This document shows positions 13,780 to 14,713 of a stretch of DNA of 14,713 bases, piece after piece. Position numbers and translations under genes: made by a program. Under the pieces are notes generated by a model. The model was not told the DNA's origin, did no database searches, and saw nothing but the letters and a program-made list of their open reading frames with translations. The stretch's first letter is position 1. Every line of letters begins with the position of its first letter. The stretch is from Ferruginibacter sp. (GTDB lineage: Bacteria > Bacteroidota > Bacteroidia > Chitinophagales > Chitinophagaceae), in NCBI GenBank assembly GCA_030831725.1, contig JAURKN010000048.1, positions 1 through 14,713 on the forward strand, written 5' to 3'.

Positions 13780-13797
13780 AAAACATTAATGTTTTTT
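13780..13797 (+). terminator. Weak terminator-like AT palindrome after the MutS-like gene
   Basis: AAAACATTAATGTTTT (13780-13795) is a perfect 16-base palindrome followed by two more T, 13 bases after the stop. It could form a 6-bp stem with a TTAA loop and a T run. With little GC it is a poor intrinsic terminator; a bidirectional signal or protein site is equally possible. Confidence 0.3.
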
Positions 13798-13878
13798 CAA
13801 CCAAATTCAGGTTTGTTTTCTTTTCTTTCTCCGGTATAAAAACCTTTTTAGAGATTGGAACTGTTCGCAATTTTGGGC

Positions 13879-14713
13879 ATGCTGATCAAAACAAATGGAT
13901 GTGCCGTTTTTGGTGTGGATGCCATTACGATTTCGGTAGAGGTTGATGTAAATAACCAAGGAAAGAACTACTACATAGTGGGATTGCCAGATAACGCCAT
14001 CAAAGAAAGTCTTCAACGTGTAGAAGCCGCAATAAAGAGCAACGACTACTACATGCCAAGAACCAAGTTGTTGGTAAATCTGGCTCCGGCAGATATCAAA
14101 AAAACGGGAACCGCTTTTGATTTGCCGATCGCATTGGGAACACTAGCTGCGACAGGACAAATCGAACAACCCGATTCGATGTCGGAATATATGATCATGG
14201 GAGAACTCGGTTTAGACGGAGAGATCAAGCCTATTAGAGGTGCGCTATCCATGGCCATACAAACCAAAAAAGAAAAACTGAAGGGCATCATTCTCCCCAT
14301 GTACAATGCAAAAGAAGCAGCAATGGTAGAGGGCCTGTCTGTATTTGGTGCATTACATTTGAAAGATGTAGTCAATCATTTAAATGGAGAAAAACCGCTG
14401 GAGGCTGTAAGGGTCAACATCGCCGATGCTTTTTTGATGGCACAAAAAACGGAGGAGCTGGATTTTTCTGAAGTAAGAGGTCAAGAAAATATCAAGCGCG
14501 CGCTGGAAATCGCGGCAGCAGGCGGACATAATGCCATATTGATCGGACCTCCCGGTGCCGGTAAAACGATGCTGGCAAAAAGACTTCCTTCCATTCTTCC
14601 TCCACTCAATCTGGAGGAAGCGCTTGAAACCACAAAAATCCATAGTGTGGCCGGTAAGATGCCGGAAAATCAATCCATCATCTGTAAAAGACCATTTAGA
14701 AATCCACATCATA
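13879..14713 (+). CDS. comM: YifB/ComM family Mg-chelatase-like AAA+ ATPase, 3' end beyond the window
   Basis: The frame is open from ATG 13879 to the window end (278 codons, no stop). The N-terminus MLIKTNGCAVFGVDAITISV, the YYIVGLPDNAIKESLQRV segment and VNLAPADIKKTGTAFDLPIA are diagnostic of the YifB/ComM family's ChlI-like N-terminal domain (about 1-190). GELGLDGEIKPIRGAL and DFSEVRGQENIKRALEIAA lead into the AAA+ domain with Walker A GPPGAGKT (223-230). The last codons read CKRPFRNPHH, the conserved family motif. ComM is known in some naturally transformable bacteria as a branch-migration helicase; in others its role is undefined, and nothing here shows competence. TTG at 13873 is a possible but less likely start. 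A 112-base gap separates it from the MutS-like gene. Confidence 0.93.
   Translation, partial: MLIKTNGCAVFGVDAITISVEVDVNNQGKNYYIVGLPDNAIKESLQRVEAAIKSNDYYMPRTKLLVNLAPADIKKTGTAFDLPIALGTLAATGQIEQPDSMSEYMIMGELGLDGEIKPIRGALSMAIQTKKEKLKGIILPMYNAKEAAMVEGLSVFGALHLKDVVNHLNGEKPLEAVRVNIADAFLMAQKTEELDFSEVRGQENIKRALEIAAAGGHNAILIGPPGAGKTMLAKRLPSILPPLNLEEALETTKIHSVAGKMPENQSIICKRPFRNPHH

Noticed and set aside
13807..14375. Minus-strand frames opposite the ComM start
   Set aside because: The plus-strand frame has diagnostic YifB/ComM motifs throughout; the antisense frames have none.

Overview
The window looks like chromosomal core DNA from a member of the Bacteroidota. The evidence is a secreted protease ending in a type IX secretion (T9SS) sorting domain, a PorT-type T9SS protein, a RemB/Wzi-like outer-membrane protein, a menaquinone methyltransferase, and several upstream boxes fitting the Bacteroidota sigma-factor consensus TAnnTTTG. 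Recognisable Shine-Dalgarno sequences are almost absent. The Chitinophagales/Saprospirales side of the phylum is plausible but not proven. I saw no tRNA, rRNA, CRISPR array, insertion sequence or prophage.

Layout, left to right: the tail of an acetyltransferase-like gene (1-149); dnaX (213-1988); the E2 acetyltransferase of pyruvate dehydrogenase followed almost directly by a DCC-family thiol protein (2089-3772); a small secreted protein and a secreted metzincin protease as a pair (3889-5981), closed by a strong terminator; a 270-base AT-rich leader; a PAS-like/LuxR-type regulator (6310-7086) and a 44-residue single-span membrane protein (7091-7225). The convergent engB follows (7231-7857, minus), then divergent menG/ubiE overlapping porT (7939-9383). 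A convergent minus-strand RemB-like barrel gene (9390-11087) comes next, then a divergent dihydroorotase and MutS-like ATPase joined by a TGATG overlap (11107-13766). The start of a YifB/ComM gene is cut by the window end.

Most genes are housekeeping. Three themes stand out. First, dnaX carries ten consecutive A residues plus G at the end of the clamp-loader core, with stops in both alternative frames within 11 bases and a small hairpin downstream. This is the arrangement expected of a programmed slip that makes a short gamma subunit. Second, the metzincin begins its catalytic domain directly after the signal peptide, while the small secreted protein encoded just upstream looks like a detached propeptide or inhibitor with one cysteine at its extreme C-terminus. 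Third, the export side is represented locally: the protease is T9SS cargo and PorT is a T9SS component. Intergenic spaces are very small, and two promoter boxes sit at or inside neighbouring coding starts.
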